From Micrasema longulum (taxonomy: Eukaryota > Arthropoda > Insecta > Trichoptera > Brachycentridae), in the NCBI GenBank assembly GCA_022494885.1, contig JAGVSM010004586.1, forward strand, positions 496,001-560,000: a DNA stretch of 64,000 bases. The letters run 5' to 3'. Made by a program: the position numbers and the translations under genes. The notes under the pieces were generated by a model, which was not told the DNA's origin, ran no database searches, and saw nothing but the letters and a program-made list of their open reading frames with translations. How positions within the stretch are numbered: the first letter of the stretch is position 1; each line of letters starts with the position of its first letter. This document shows positions 12,301 to 21,847 of the stretch, in pieces.

Positions 12301-15300
12301 GTCGAGACTTGATCATGACGATAACCTGCCAGTTATATTCGTAGGGAGGAGACAAATCTCCCCCGAGCAATCTTCCCTTTCTTCTGTTTCCATCAGATGT
12401 TTCCACGGGGGTTTTGACCGGCAGTTTCTGAGTAACTTTAGAGACAACTTGTCCTTTTGGCTTGGAGTCAGAGACCGCTGACCCGATTGGCTTTTTTTCG
12501 CCAGCTTTCGAAACTCCGTCGATTTTTTCAGTCGATTTCAAATATAATTTCTGATTGATGTCTGCGAGATTGGCACGATCTATGGTCTCGTTTTGTTGTT
12601 TTTTACCGCCGTCGGCATTTGCGGTGTCATTACCTTCTGGGGAATAGGAATCCGCGGTCAGAATCGTCTCTACTGGAGCGCTGTCATCATCAACCTCGCA
12701 AATTGTATTTTTGACTGAGTACTTTTTGTCGTCGACCTGAATTATTCTAGTTCCGTTGGTTTTGCACTTTTCGCCATTTTTATCTACGAAATCGTCGCTC
12801 TGGGAGTCCGTCGCGTTTCTTAGTCCTTCTCCAGATGACGAGACGTCATCAAGATTCGTGTCACTTTTCAAACTGTTAATATTAGTTTTTGCTTCATCTC
12901 CGAAAAAATTGGTTCGGCTCGAAGAAGTTGGCGCTACCCCGCACCCTAAAAATTCGAAAAATATTGAAGTAGAAGAAAAACGGACATCTCAAATTTAAAA
13001 AATTACTTTAAAATTCAACTTACTACAAAAACATCTGGTCTGAACCAGTAATGTCTCGATAAGTCCACGACCTCTCGGAGAAACCTAAAACATACATAAG
13101 TTTATAAAATCTCGTCAGCACTAACGTCAGCATTGATTTGCTTTTGAATATTTGATATAGGTAATGAATACTCATCGCAAAAATAACGTGAAAGAAAACA
13201 TTTTTTCAGTTTTTTAAAAACATATTTATGTCCCAAAAAAATTCATTTGCAAATTTCTATTATATAATACATAATATTATGTATTTATTAACAATTCATA
13301 AATTGTATTTGGTACTTATAAATTATTGATTATCAACACTCAAGGTTGTATCTAGTTAGCAAACTAGACACAATCCAGAGAAATCTATTTCCTAAATCAT
13401 GTTTCAGATAAAGAAATTGTAATTTTTGTTAATAAATCGTGATTATGATTATAATTAATTAATATATTTTAGATTCTCATATGAAGCTTCAGATCCTGCA
13501 TGTTTTTTTTAAATCCACATACAAAACAGTATACTTACACAAAACCCGTCAAGAAAAGTAAAAACAAATGTGTATTGATATTTAGATTAATGTATCAAGT
13601 TATGAAAAATAACAGAACGGCCCATTTCGCACCTTGGTAAAAATCCAAACCGCACGATAAAGTAACATAGAGCGGATCGATATTTTTCGTATTAAAATTG
13701 TTTTTATTAATTAATTGACTAGTAATCGCAATAATCAGTACCCCGTGAGGCCGAATAGTCTCCATTTGATTTCATTTCGCAGGATTTTTACCAGAATAGC
13801 AGCTGAATAAATTTGAAATAATTACAAAGCAATAAATTAAATGTCAATCCACCCTAATTTGACCGTGCCGTGTGGATTTGGAAGAAACGTGTGAAATGGG
13901 CCAACAAATGAGCATTGTAACGATGATTAACGTATCTATAACTCAGCTTTAATATTGTAATTGTGTTATATTTTATCATTATTACTAAGACTGGTCATCT
14001 TACCTTCATGTAAGAAAAAATAATTAATAAAAGCTGCGATTGGTGTACCAATACAGTGCCTTATGTACCATTAGGTGCAGAAAGCGAAATGATGATGATG
14101 AATTAAATACAAATAAATTATATATTAAAACCTGCTTTTAAGGATATTACTGCGATGCCAGTCCTGAACTTAAATCACAAGTAATATTTGTAAATATTTT
14201 TAAACGATTTTTTCAAACTTTCAATAAAATTTCTTGGTTTTTGAAAAAAAAAATATTGGCCAACGAGCATTTTCGCATAAATGGGCATCTTAAGGACTGT
14301 TAAGGTTTGATATGTTTATCAAAATCTGTGAGCATGGAGTTTATTTCAAAAATATCTACAATAAACATAAATTTAAATTTAAAATATTATATTTTTAATT
14401 GAATCGGCATTCACTTCGTAATACTTCATTAAAAATTATTATGAAAATACTCTGTTCAATGTTTTTGCTTCTCTATAAGCGCCGAGTTTTATTATTTTAT
14501 TCAAAAGTTAGACAAACTAATTTTACGTTTATGAAAACAGAGATGGAGGAGTTTTTAGAATATGTAATTAAACATTAATTACTTATATGAAAAAAAATTT
14601 TTTTTTATTTTTTGTTGACCAGTGAGTTTTGAAATTCTAAAACATTAATTTATTTACTCGTATGTTTAAGAACAATGCAATTATAATGAGATGCACTGTA
14701 TGAGATTGCTTCGGGAATAAATACATAACATCGCTGCGGTTTTCATTATTATCCATATACGTATATGTGTATATCATCACTGTCATATGTATTATTATAT
14801 TACATTTCTACATTCCATTTTTCGACATGTATAAATTATTATTATTTATATTTTTCTATTATTATTTTGTATATTGTTTTGATTATTTTGCATATTGTTT
14901 TGATTACCTGTATATTGTTTTAATATGTAAATAAATATTTTTGATGTATATATTGAAGAGTCCCGACTTAACACGGAATTTTCTAACAAGTCGGGACATA
15001 AAAAACAGATAATTGTGTCTATGTAAAATTGTGTATTTTGTGCATTAAATAAATAAATAAATGATTATAATTATTTCGTACTCCTTTACATTACAAAGTA
15101 TAAATGTACAGAGAAAACACTCCCTTCACATACCCAAAAACCGTTTTTTTAAGTAACGAAGATCTTCCTATCGGTTTTGCTTTTACTAACAACCCCTTTT
15201 TTGAAAAAAAAATGTTTTTATTTAAAAAACCGACATTAAAATACATTTGTCGCTTCTTCTTTCACTACCTATTTTACTGTTAGTTTAGTCTTTTGTCGTA

Positions 15301-17731
15301 TATTGTTAGTATTTCTCATGACCATATTGGAGTTTTTTATTTATTGTTTTACAATTCTTCGTATATTTTTTTATCAATCGATTTAAAAAGTCAACAATAT
15401 TTTAAGTTTGCTCAAATTTTTGTAGACAAGGACTGGATTCAACTCCCCGGGGAGCTGTTTATATTAACATATTACTACAGAGATGAACAACATTTTAGAG
15501 AAGGTAATATAAAAGTCTAACTTCACAAACATCAACAGATAAAAGAATTGAAGGAATATAGAATATCAAATATGGGCAGAATGATCAATGTTACACAGTG
15601 TGTAAAGTGGCCACTCAAACCAGCCATTGACAGGTCATAAGCCCTGTAGATGCCTTGACTTCTATACTACATTCTCTTAAATATTCTTAATCTCTGTTGT
15701 AATATGTTAATTTAAACAATGTTCCCTTACTGGGGTGTGTCCGTTTTTCAAATATTAATTATACGAATAAACAAACTAGGCGTTGCCTAGTATGTAGGTG
15801 AAATAATTCAATTAGATGAATCTCACCCGCATAAATAAAGGTTTCAGCTCTTTAACTACACAAACATCAACGGATGAAAGAATTGAAGGAATATAGATGT
15901 TCAAATATAGGCAGAATGGTAAATGTTACACAGTGTGTAAAGTGGCCACTTAAACCAGCCATTGACAGGTCATAAGCCCTGTAGATGCCTAGACTTCTTT
16001 ATTACCTTCTCTTAAATTTTCTTCATCTCTGTTGTAATATGTTAATTATACGAATGTTTGTTAATCTATTTTTTATAAAATTCATTGTAAATATGGTATT
16101 TTCTATAAATTAAACACAACACATTATATTATTTATGTTCAAAGCATTAACATTGTGGTCAAAAATTTCAATTAATTATAGTAAATATTTTTATAAAGTT
16201 AGGGGTGTTTGCATCCCTTTTAACTCTGTATGTAATTGATGTTTTTTTCGTAAATACTATGCATACTATGGTAAAGGTGAAAGTGTATTTTAGTATTTGC
16301 AGGTTGGTGTAGTGAATTTCCTGACGAAGAGACGGGTACGTTTCTAAACCGGTAGACATAAAAAATCGGTAAGTGGTTAAATACTTATATTTATTAACAT
16401 TAATTACATAACGTCATTATTATTATTTTGAGAAATTACTCTCTTAAGCCCTTCATTCAAATCACCAGGATATTAATTCCATAGACATGTAATTAACATC
16501 GTTTGTTTAATCGAGTCGCAGTGAAAGGGTTTTCAGTACAGCGTTATTTGGCAATTACAAAACCAAGAGTAACATAAACAACAATACTTGTCTTTGATGG
16601 GTAAGAAAAGACAACTTAAAATAAATAAATTTTAAAGAAATAAACATTATAACAATAAAAATAATAATGTCTGGATAATTTATATAGCGCCATTTTTGTG
16701 AAAATCACCTCAAGGGCACTGTACAATAAATAAATATCCCAGCACGTTTTGCAGCTACAGAGCGCATGGACGGTTGGGATTCTAGTTCCTCGTCTCAAAT
16801 TATGATATAAAACAATTATGATATATAGGAGCTAGATAACAGCACGTCTTGCAGCTACAGAGCGCATGGACAATAAGAAATCTAGCCCCTATTTACAAAT
16901 TTATTTTAAAAAAAAAATATTTGACAATGATGCTTAGAGTTTAAGTGATATTTTAAAAAACGAAATAAAAAGCAAATTTATAAAAATAGAAGTTAGATAA
17001 CAGCAAGTCTTGCAGCTACTGAGCGCATGGACGGTTGAGGTTCTAGACCCCATTTACTAAATTTAGAAATTTGATAACATTTACATAATATAATAAATAA
17101 AATATGATAGTTAACATCACAAAAAGTCTTGCAGCTACAAAACGCATCAACGAATGGAATTTTAACAACATAAAAATGATTTTAAAAAGTTAACAATAAA
17201 AAACATAACACAACAAGTGCCAGTTCCAGGAAGAGGGAAATATTGCAGTAAAAATCCGCCTTTAAAATAAGTTTTTTTTTCCTATCCAAAAAAATGCATC
17301 CCTAACTCTATGAGGCCAAGAGCCCTGTGTTGAGTTGGGAGATAACATAATAGAAAAGGAAACACGCATATTATTAAGGAATACTACAAATAAAAATTAT
17401 TGCATTAATATAAATTTCAATAAACATCCACCTTCCCAGGAATTGGACCCGGATCCTCACGTATGGCAGGCGAATTCGCCAACCACTACACTACGGAATG
17501 TATTTTTTTTTTCAGGATTTTTACCTGAGAGTAGTCAAATCAAAAATATTCGTCCTGGACTTTTTTTTCTTTTCACACGCAGAATCGTACACGCATATAA
17601 AAAAAATAATGTTATTTTTTTATTTAAATTAATAATAAAAATATAAATGTGCTTACATTTTTTTTTGCTGCCCAAGTTAGTGAAGATGGTACAGTGACTA
17701 TCAAAATTAAAATAACTATGAACTTGAACAT
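6138..17731 (-). CDS. Clip-type serine protease homologue, catalytically inactive, secreted
   Basis: Six exons (75, 61, 709, 206, 221, 177 nt) close in phase to 482 aa. Residues 1-22 are a signal peptide (MFKFIVILILIVTVPSSL). A short Cys-bearing segment (residues 26-48) may be the end of a clip domain. Residues about 49-237 are a low-complexity Asp/Ser/Lys linker. A trypsin fold runs from LLGGD (residue 238) to the end. The catalytic triad is broken: HVITAASPL has Ser278 instead of His, and GDVGAP has Val427 instead of Ser; only Asp326 (HDLAILTL) remains. Known homologues of this class act as cofactors in prophenoloxidase activation and Toll pathways; this role is inferred here. An extra clip exon between 13.1 and 17.6 kb cannot be excluded. 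Confidence 0.85.
6457..6651. mobile_element. Near-perfect 87-bp inverted repeat (foldback MITE)
   Basis: Arms 6,457-6,543 and 6,565-6,651 differ at one position by eye, around a 21-nt loop. CAAATAAGGTTCAT occurs at 6,411-6,424 and 6,651-6,664, a candidate target duplication. Lies in the protease-homologue last intron. Confidence 0.85.
6665..7560 (-). mobile_element. Decayed RT fragment between two protease-homologue exons
   Basis: Minus strand reads NIRYAGDTALLADSMESLQI, DKVHKASVNKGLETMISKTK and further RT palm/thumb blocks in shifting frames with many stops. The catalytic YADD is YAGD, so it is dead. Sits in the last intron of the protease homologue. Confidence 0.75.
7665..7885 (-). CDS. 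Serine protease homologue exon 5
   Basis: 221 nt, phase 1 to 0. Contains VASVISWLSPT (the usual Gly-Trp-Gly is Ser-Trp-Leu), CLPRRVSQPVMTKDECSRAL and CLGVFGARGVFCP before the active-site exon. Confidence 0.9.
7900..8115 (-). mobile_element. SINE copy, minus strand
   Basis: Reverse complement shows GGTTCGAACCCC (box B), CCTTCATGTAAT, ATGTACCAATG and TGCACCACTAATGGTGC, the body of the SINE at 2.4 kb, in a protease-homologue intron. Confidence 0.7.
8293..8345. repeat. Fragment of the GGCCCATTTC element
   Basis: CGTGCCATTTGGATTTGG and TTATTGGGCC match the right arm at 13.87 kb. Confidence 0.35.
8931..9136 (-). CDS. Serine protease homologue exon 4
   Basis: 206 nt, phase 2 to 1. VDVKVSLGLHD and HDLAILTL (Asp retained), ending NNFIHPICLPGF, the classical S1A block around Cys122. 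Confidence 0.92.
9137..10019. other. Protease-homologue intron, no element recognised
   Basis: Part of the intron between exons 4 and 3; AT-rich, short frames only. Confidence 0.5.
10020..10083. mobile_element. Short relative of the 10.4-kb foldback MITE
   Basis: CCTAACTTATAAACCTGGT is shared in modified form with 10,422, and the piece ends GCATGCCTAGGTATAAATTT. Confidence 0.45.
10422..10585. mobile_element. Foldback MITE
   Basis: GGTCTTATAAACC and GGCATAGTAG with GAATAAGGA at the left are inverted at the right (TCCTTATTC, CTATGCC, TATTTTTACCA). A shorter relative lies at 10,020-10,083. Confidence 0.65.
10586..12236. other. Protease-homologue intron, mostly featureless
   Basis: Very AT-rich; one SINE fragment near 11.2 kb. 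Confidence 0.5.
11203..11275 (-). mobile_element. SINE internal fragment
   Basis: GGGCACTGCATTGGTACACC followed by TTTTGTTATATGAAAG corresponds to the inverted 3' body of the SINE. Confidence 0.4.
12237..12945 (-). CDS. Serine protease homologue exon 3 (linker and start of protease fold)
   Basis: 709 nt, phase 1 to 2. Starts CGVAPTSSSR, then a long acidic/Lys/Ser linker, then RLLGGDLSPPYEYNWQVIVM and GGAILTDRHVITAASPL. The His57-loop Cys pair is absent: CGG has become AGG, and the Cys after the catalytic His position is Pro. Spliced at AA|GTAATT. Confidence 0.9.
13024..13084 (-). CDS. Serine protease homologue exon 2
   Basis: 61 nt, phase 0 to 1, acceptor GTTTTAG, donor GTAAGT. Encodes RGRGLIETLLVQTRCFC. 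GLI plus a Cys pair resembles the end of a clip domain (DGxGLIDIR...CC), weakly. Confidence 0.55.
13612..13910. mobile_element. Inverted-repeat element with GGCCCATTTC ends
   Basis: GGCCCATTTCGCAC and AATCCAAACCGCACG at the left are mirrored by CCGTGCCGTGTGGATTTGG and GTGTGAAATGGGCC at the right. Related pieces at 8,293-8,345 and 61,626-61,760. Confidence 0.65.
13985..14105 (+). mobile_element. SINE, 3' part only
   Basis: CATCTTACCTTCATGTAAG, GGTGTACCAATACAG, ACCATTAGGTGCAGAAAG and (ATG)n tail; no tRNA-like head. Confidence 0.7.
14106..14939. other. Protease-homologue intron, AT-rich
   Basis: No frames of interest. Tandem-like TATTGTTTTGATTA units at 14,870-14,905. Confidence 0.45.
14940..15061 (+). 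mobile_element. 3' end of a non-LTR element with stem-loop and (AAAT)n tail
   Basis: A perfect 10-bp stem (GTCCCGACTT, 14,960-14,969, with AAGTCGGGAC, 14,988-14,997), an AT-rich spacer and a TAAATAAATAAA tail. Same architecture as the 3' end at 21.3 kb. Confidence 0.6.
15385..15715. repeat. Family R composite copy (inverted halves)
   Basis: A plus head (TTTAAGTTTGCTCAAATTTT) to GAAGGTAATATAAAAGTC, then an inverted unit through TTACACAGTGTGTAA and CTGTTGTAATATGTTAA. Confidence 0.7.
15777..16050 (-). repeat. Family R copy
   Basis: GGCGTTGCCTAGTATGTAGG, AGGTTTCAGCTCTTTAACT, TTACACAGTGTGTAA, CTGTTGTAATATGTTAA. Confidence 0.7.
16737..17160 (+). repeat. Spaced repeats of a CTTGCAGCTACAGAGCGCAT motif
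   Basis: Four copies at about 16,741, 16,841, 17,002 and 17,122 (spacings about 100, 161 and 120), each with CATGGAC or a variant and usually GATTCTAG downstream. A related pair is at 5,725 and 5,929. Confidence 0.7.
17435..17505 (-). mobile_element. tRNA-Gly-like SINE head
   Basis: Minus strand: TAGTGTAGTGG (box A like), TTCGCCTGCCATACGTG (Gly GCC anticodon-loop context) and GGGTCCAATTCC (degenerate box B). No acceptor stem closure, so a SINE head rather than a tRNA gene. Confidence 0.5.
17657..17731 (-). CDS. Serine protease homologue exon 1 (signal peptide)
   Basis: 75 nt, phase 0 to 0, donor AAT|GTAAGC. Hydrophobic core FIVILILIVTV. Linked to the downstream exons only by strand, order and phase; it could belong to a neighbouring secreted protein. 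Confidence 0.6.
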
Positions 17732-17989
17732 TTTGACAGTTGCGGTTCAGAAGTTTTGCAATGTCTATCACAGCCGGCTACTTTCGGCGTAATGGCCAAT
17801 AATCTAATAACTACAGGTCCAACTTTCGCAGAGCAGATGATCGGTAGTATTTGGTTTAATCAAAAGTAGACGGTTAAAAAAAACTAGTTTTATTTAGGTT
17901 ACATGCTTCAAAGCGTAGATTACTAATATTTATATTGACTCCCTAATTAAATAAAAAAATGTCTGTTCGGGCGAAAAATAATTTATTTC

Positions 17990-18740
17990 ATTATCATTTT
18001 TTTTGTCTAGTTTATTGTATTATTTCAGTCCCCGGTTTATTAGCCTCGGCTGTCTTAGCCTCGTTTTAGAATGTTGTAAATAATATTGTTCTGATATTTT
18101 AGCATTGTGTCCATGTTTACTACAATTTTTATTCATGTTTTAGTTCTTCGTGTACAATGACATCAGTGGCTAATTTCTAAATAAATTACATCAGTGGCTA
18201 ATTTCTAAATATTTTTTTAGGATTCTAGTTGAAAGAGAAAAATTACATTTAATTATTTAGTTTGTTCACATTCTACTGTTAATGATAATATTTTTAACAT
18301 CTTTTGTAAAGGTTGTCTGAGTCTTTTGTTTAGTTTTGTCTGGTTGTTTATTGTATAATTTCAGTCCATGGTTTATAAGCCTCGATTGTCCTTTTCTCGT
18401 TTTAAAAGATTGTCTATGATATTTTTCTGATATTCTCGTATTGTGTTCATATTTACTACAGTTTTTTTCAAGTTTTAATTCTTCGTCTACAATTACATCA
18501 GTGGCTAATTTATGAATAAATTTTAAAGATTCTAGTTGAAAGAGAAAAGTTACATTTAATTATTTAGTTTGTTTATAGAGCTCTTTAGTTGTTGTTAGAT
18601 AAGGTAGGTCATAAACTAACTTTAATATTTTGTTTTGCTGTCTTTGTAGTCTAAGTATGTCATTTTGATTTGCTGTTCCCCATAGTTGTTGGATATAACA
18701 TATTTTAGTTTTAACATAGGCTTCTACTATTTCGTTTATT
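17990..18740 (-). mobile_element. Decayed non-LTR retrotransposon C-terminus with internal duplication
   Basis: Minus-strand translation gives WGTANQNDILRLQRQQNKI and YDLPYLTTTKELY, then LATDVIVDEELKLE and a Gly-Ile/Leu-LYN motif typical of RT C-termini. The terminal coding part occurs twice (about 17,990-18,235 and 18,330-18,575; the ACATCAGTGGCTAATTT block recurs). Confidence 0.7.
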
Positions 18741-19014
18741 TATTTATTATTGAAATCATACAGTCTTTTTAATAAATAGAAGGTTCAAGAGAACCATTTG
18801 AAAAAATAAGACCAATAAAAGATTTCACATGAATTTATTATGAATACAGGAGAGGGGAAAAAGTTGAATACTAAAAAAAAGAAGTACTACAAAAATGAAA
18901 TAAAAAGTACATGAAATGGAGAAGACATAATATGGTTCCAACTCTAATTTCCCCCCCTCTTTCTGCTTCCATGAACATTTATATTTCTTAGTAAAAATTC
19001 ACAACTAACAATAA

Positions 19015-19269
19015 TTACTGAAATATGTTCACTTAAATTGGGAATTATTTTGTAATAATTTAAATCGTATTAGCAATATATCCGATAGTGTATTGTCAGT
19101 TCCAGGATGCAGAACTAAGTTCGCACAGAGGCACTCCTTACATGTTGGTCCAAGATCCTTCAATCTTCTACCTGAAGAATTACAAAACATTAAATCGCTG
19201 GTACAGTTTAAAGTAGGTTTAAGGTCTTGGATTAGCATGGAAGGAACAGATGGAACTTTTTTTATTTAA
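19015..19269 (+). mobile_element. 5'-truncated non-LTR RT C-terminus
   Basis: Plus-strand frame with FAQRHSLHVGPRSFNLLP and VQFKVGLRSWIS, then TAA; alignable by eye with FFQRHFAVLGPRFFNML of the intact element. A dead C-terminal remnant. Confidence 0.75.
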
Positions 19270-20064
19270 AAAAAGTAAAAATAAAATGCATACTGCAAAT
19301 GAATCCTGTTTTCGTAATATCAACAAATGTTAATTTTTTTTTACTTTTCATGGTCATGTCAAACCATATTTATAACTTATAAATCATTAAAAAAAGAATG
19401 GCTCACGCTCAGACGTTGAAGTTTTTGTGGGCATTTTTTCCAAATTATGTTATAGCTTAATTTTAAAATGTATTTTTTTAAAGTGTACGTTTGTAAATAA
19501 AATTCTATTAAATGTAAATATGTATGGAAAAATGAACAAATAAAAAATAATTCATTAGATGCAGGTAGAAGGTGTACATATGTTTAAGCAAAAATTAAAA
19601 ATGAGGCGGGAGATTAACTTGAATGTCTAACAGATCTGATATAAATATAGTATTAACAAAGTAATATGTCGATGTCACTAAAAAAGTAATGCAGATTTAA
19701 ATGAAAACTTTCATTTTTAAGCAAAAAATCAAAACAATAAATGTTAATTACTTTGTTGTTATTATTTGGACCTTAAAATTAACTTTGACCTCTTATTCCT
19801 TCCTGTACCTCGATTATGAACGCTATCTTCATCTAAATATATCGAGACGGTATACTTAACTTCCGTACTATCTGTATCTTACCTCGGTATGTTCTAACTA
19901 CTTGTCATATCGACATCATATGATCGAAACTAGCCAATGAATAGCCGGAAACAATTAGTCCACGTTCCTTACGTCATTAACATTTCAAATAATTCTCATT
20001 TATATTTTAAATAGGCTTTTGTGATAGAAAGTGCCCACTTAAAAGCGATTATAAACTCCAATAA
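19270..20064. other. Intergenic stretch, no gene seen
   Basis: Probably includes the 3' tail of the RT remnant ending at 19,269; otherwise featureless. Confidence 0.45.
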
Positions 20065-20195
20065 ATCCCAATTCAAGCAAAAAAAGCTCGCTTGAATATG
20101 ATTTTTATATGATTTTTAACCATTGCCAAAACGATATGCTTAACGATCGTCTGCATTTATCTACTGAGATAGTACTGAGTGATTACAAGGCCGAC
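20065..20195 (+). repeat. Dispersed repeat Q, copy 2
   Basis: TCCCAATTCAAGC, GCTCGCTTGAATATGATTTT and CGATATGCTTAACGATCGTC match positions 1-125. Unit function unknown. Confidence 0.7.
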
Positions 20196-20449
20196 TCTCG
20201 ATATGTTCTCTCAGAAAGATAGTAATATAATATATTATTTTTCTCTTTACTGTGTAACATGTTCTCTCATTATATTTGTAAAAAATCTTTAACTGGATGT
20301 ATGTACTATTTTTATATTTTGTATTCTTATATAACAACTGTTGTTTTTCGTTAATAAATAAAAATTAAAATAATTAAAGGAAAAATTGCTCGATGGAAGA
20401 AAATTTTTGACACTTTTAATGAGTAGATAAACGTATTGAAGGATTCTAG

Positions 20450-20735
20450 ACCCGTCGGTATAAACCGATGTACTTACATCAAAACTTAATGGTGGGGGGT
20501 ATCGGTTGTATACCTTTGTAGTCGGTCGGGAGACTTTTATCTTCAACTATGACGTCATACTAAAGCTATGTCATTTTAGCGCGTAGATATGTGTTCCGTG
20601 ACGTACACTTCCCCTTGTTTCATATCAATGTACCTACTCAAAACTTGAAGGTGGGGGGTCGATAGTATATCTTTGTAATCGCTAAAAGGAATTTATCGTC
20701 AACTATACCGTCAAGGTGAAGGTATGACGTCTTTA
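20450..20735 (+). repeat. Imperfect tandem duplication (about 165-bp spacing)
   Basis: AAAACTTAATGGTGGGGGGT with CCTTTGTAGTCG and TCAACTATGACGTCA is repeated as AAAACTTGAAGGTGGGGGGT, TCTTTGTAATCG and TCAACTATACCGTCA. Confidence 0.65.
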
Positions 20736-20844
20736 TCTTCTCATCACAATCGAGGCCCTGGTTGACATTAAAGATTGTCGAGAAGCTTCTGCAGCATCAG
20801 TTAGCGATCGCTCAGAAAACAAAGCCAGAAGGGCACTGGGATGA

Positions 20845-20922
20845 ACGATCATCATCATCATTCCCTTCCCGCACCTAATAATGCAAAGGGCACTGCATTT
20901 GTAAACCAACTTTGGAAACTAA
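20845..20922 (-). mobile_element. SINE 3' fragment
   Basis: ATCATCATCATCATTCCC, CCGCACCTAATAATGC and GGGCACTGCATT mirror the tail and 3' body of the SINE. Confidence 0.55.
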
Positions 20923-21281
20923 AATTTGAAAAGACTCGACTTTTGTAAAAAAAATGTTTAAAGATATGAGCAAACGGATTTCGGGTTGTGGAGAGAGTGC
21001 TTTCTCCGAAACATTCTGTGTATGTTACAAGGAAAATCCACAATGATCATAAATAAGAACACTCTTAACTATTCGTGAATTTATTATTTTGTTTTATTTA
21101 TTTCCTCATTAGTAAAATTTCAAGCCGTAAAAATGTCATTTTTTATTTTAATTGCCTTCGTAAATATTTTTACCAACATGAGTTTTTTATTTACTGAGAA
21201 TGTGCTTAAACTGTAATTAGATAAATTTATTTATTTATTTAGTATTTCACAGTTTTAATATGTACAGAGTTTATTTGTTTC

Positions 21282-21324
21282 AGGTCCCGACTAGCTAGGA
21301 AATTCCTGTGTTTAGGAAGGACCT
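21282..21324 (-). other. 3' UTR stem-loop of the non-LTR element
   Basis: AGGTCC/GGACCT closes a loop containing TAGTCGGGAC and AGGAAATTCCT; the element's (TAAA)n tail lies about 45 nt further on the minus strand. The related element at 14,960 has a comparable stem-loop before a similar tail. Confidence 0.5.
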
Positions 21325-21847
21325 TATTTTATTCATGTGTTTTTTTTATTTTTAATTTCATTAAATGATGCTTAATAAATTCAAAGAATAATAATAACAT
21401 TATTAAAAATCAATATAAATTTAAATTAGAAAACATGCAAGTAATAATAATAAAATTGAATCATAAAAATAGATTAGAAAATATGCCATTAATAGTAAAT
21501 AAATGAGACACAATTATTATAAATTATAAAACATACCGATAATAATAAAAATTGAACCACAAATACACATTATAATATATAAAATGAGTAATTAAGAAAT
21601 TAAACAAAAATATAAATTGGAAAACATACCGATAATAATAAAAATTGAAGAACAAAAATAAATTACAGAATATACCATTTATAATTTTTTTTTAAAATAA
21701 GATAGGTACGGTTAAAATACTAGTTTTAAAAAGAAAAAAAAAACATATGTAAATGAATAAACATAAAAAGTAAAAATGAAATATACATAAAAACAATAAG
21801 AGATTTTTTTCAATTAAAAGCAACACAATTTTTAGTCATGAAAATAA

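Noticed and set aside
12266..12998. Plus-strand frames opposite the protease-homologue exon 3
   Set aside because: They are shadows of the minus-strand coding exon; none shows a domain.
16168..16359. 63-codon minus frame in the first protease-homologue intron as a missing clip exon
   Set aside because: No cysteine pattern and no suitable splice phase; retained as intron.
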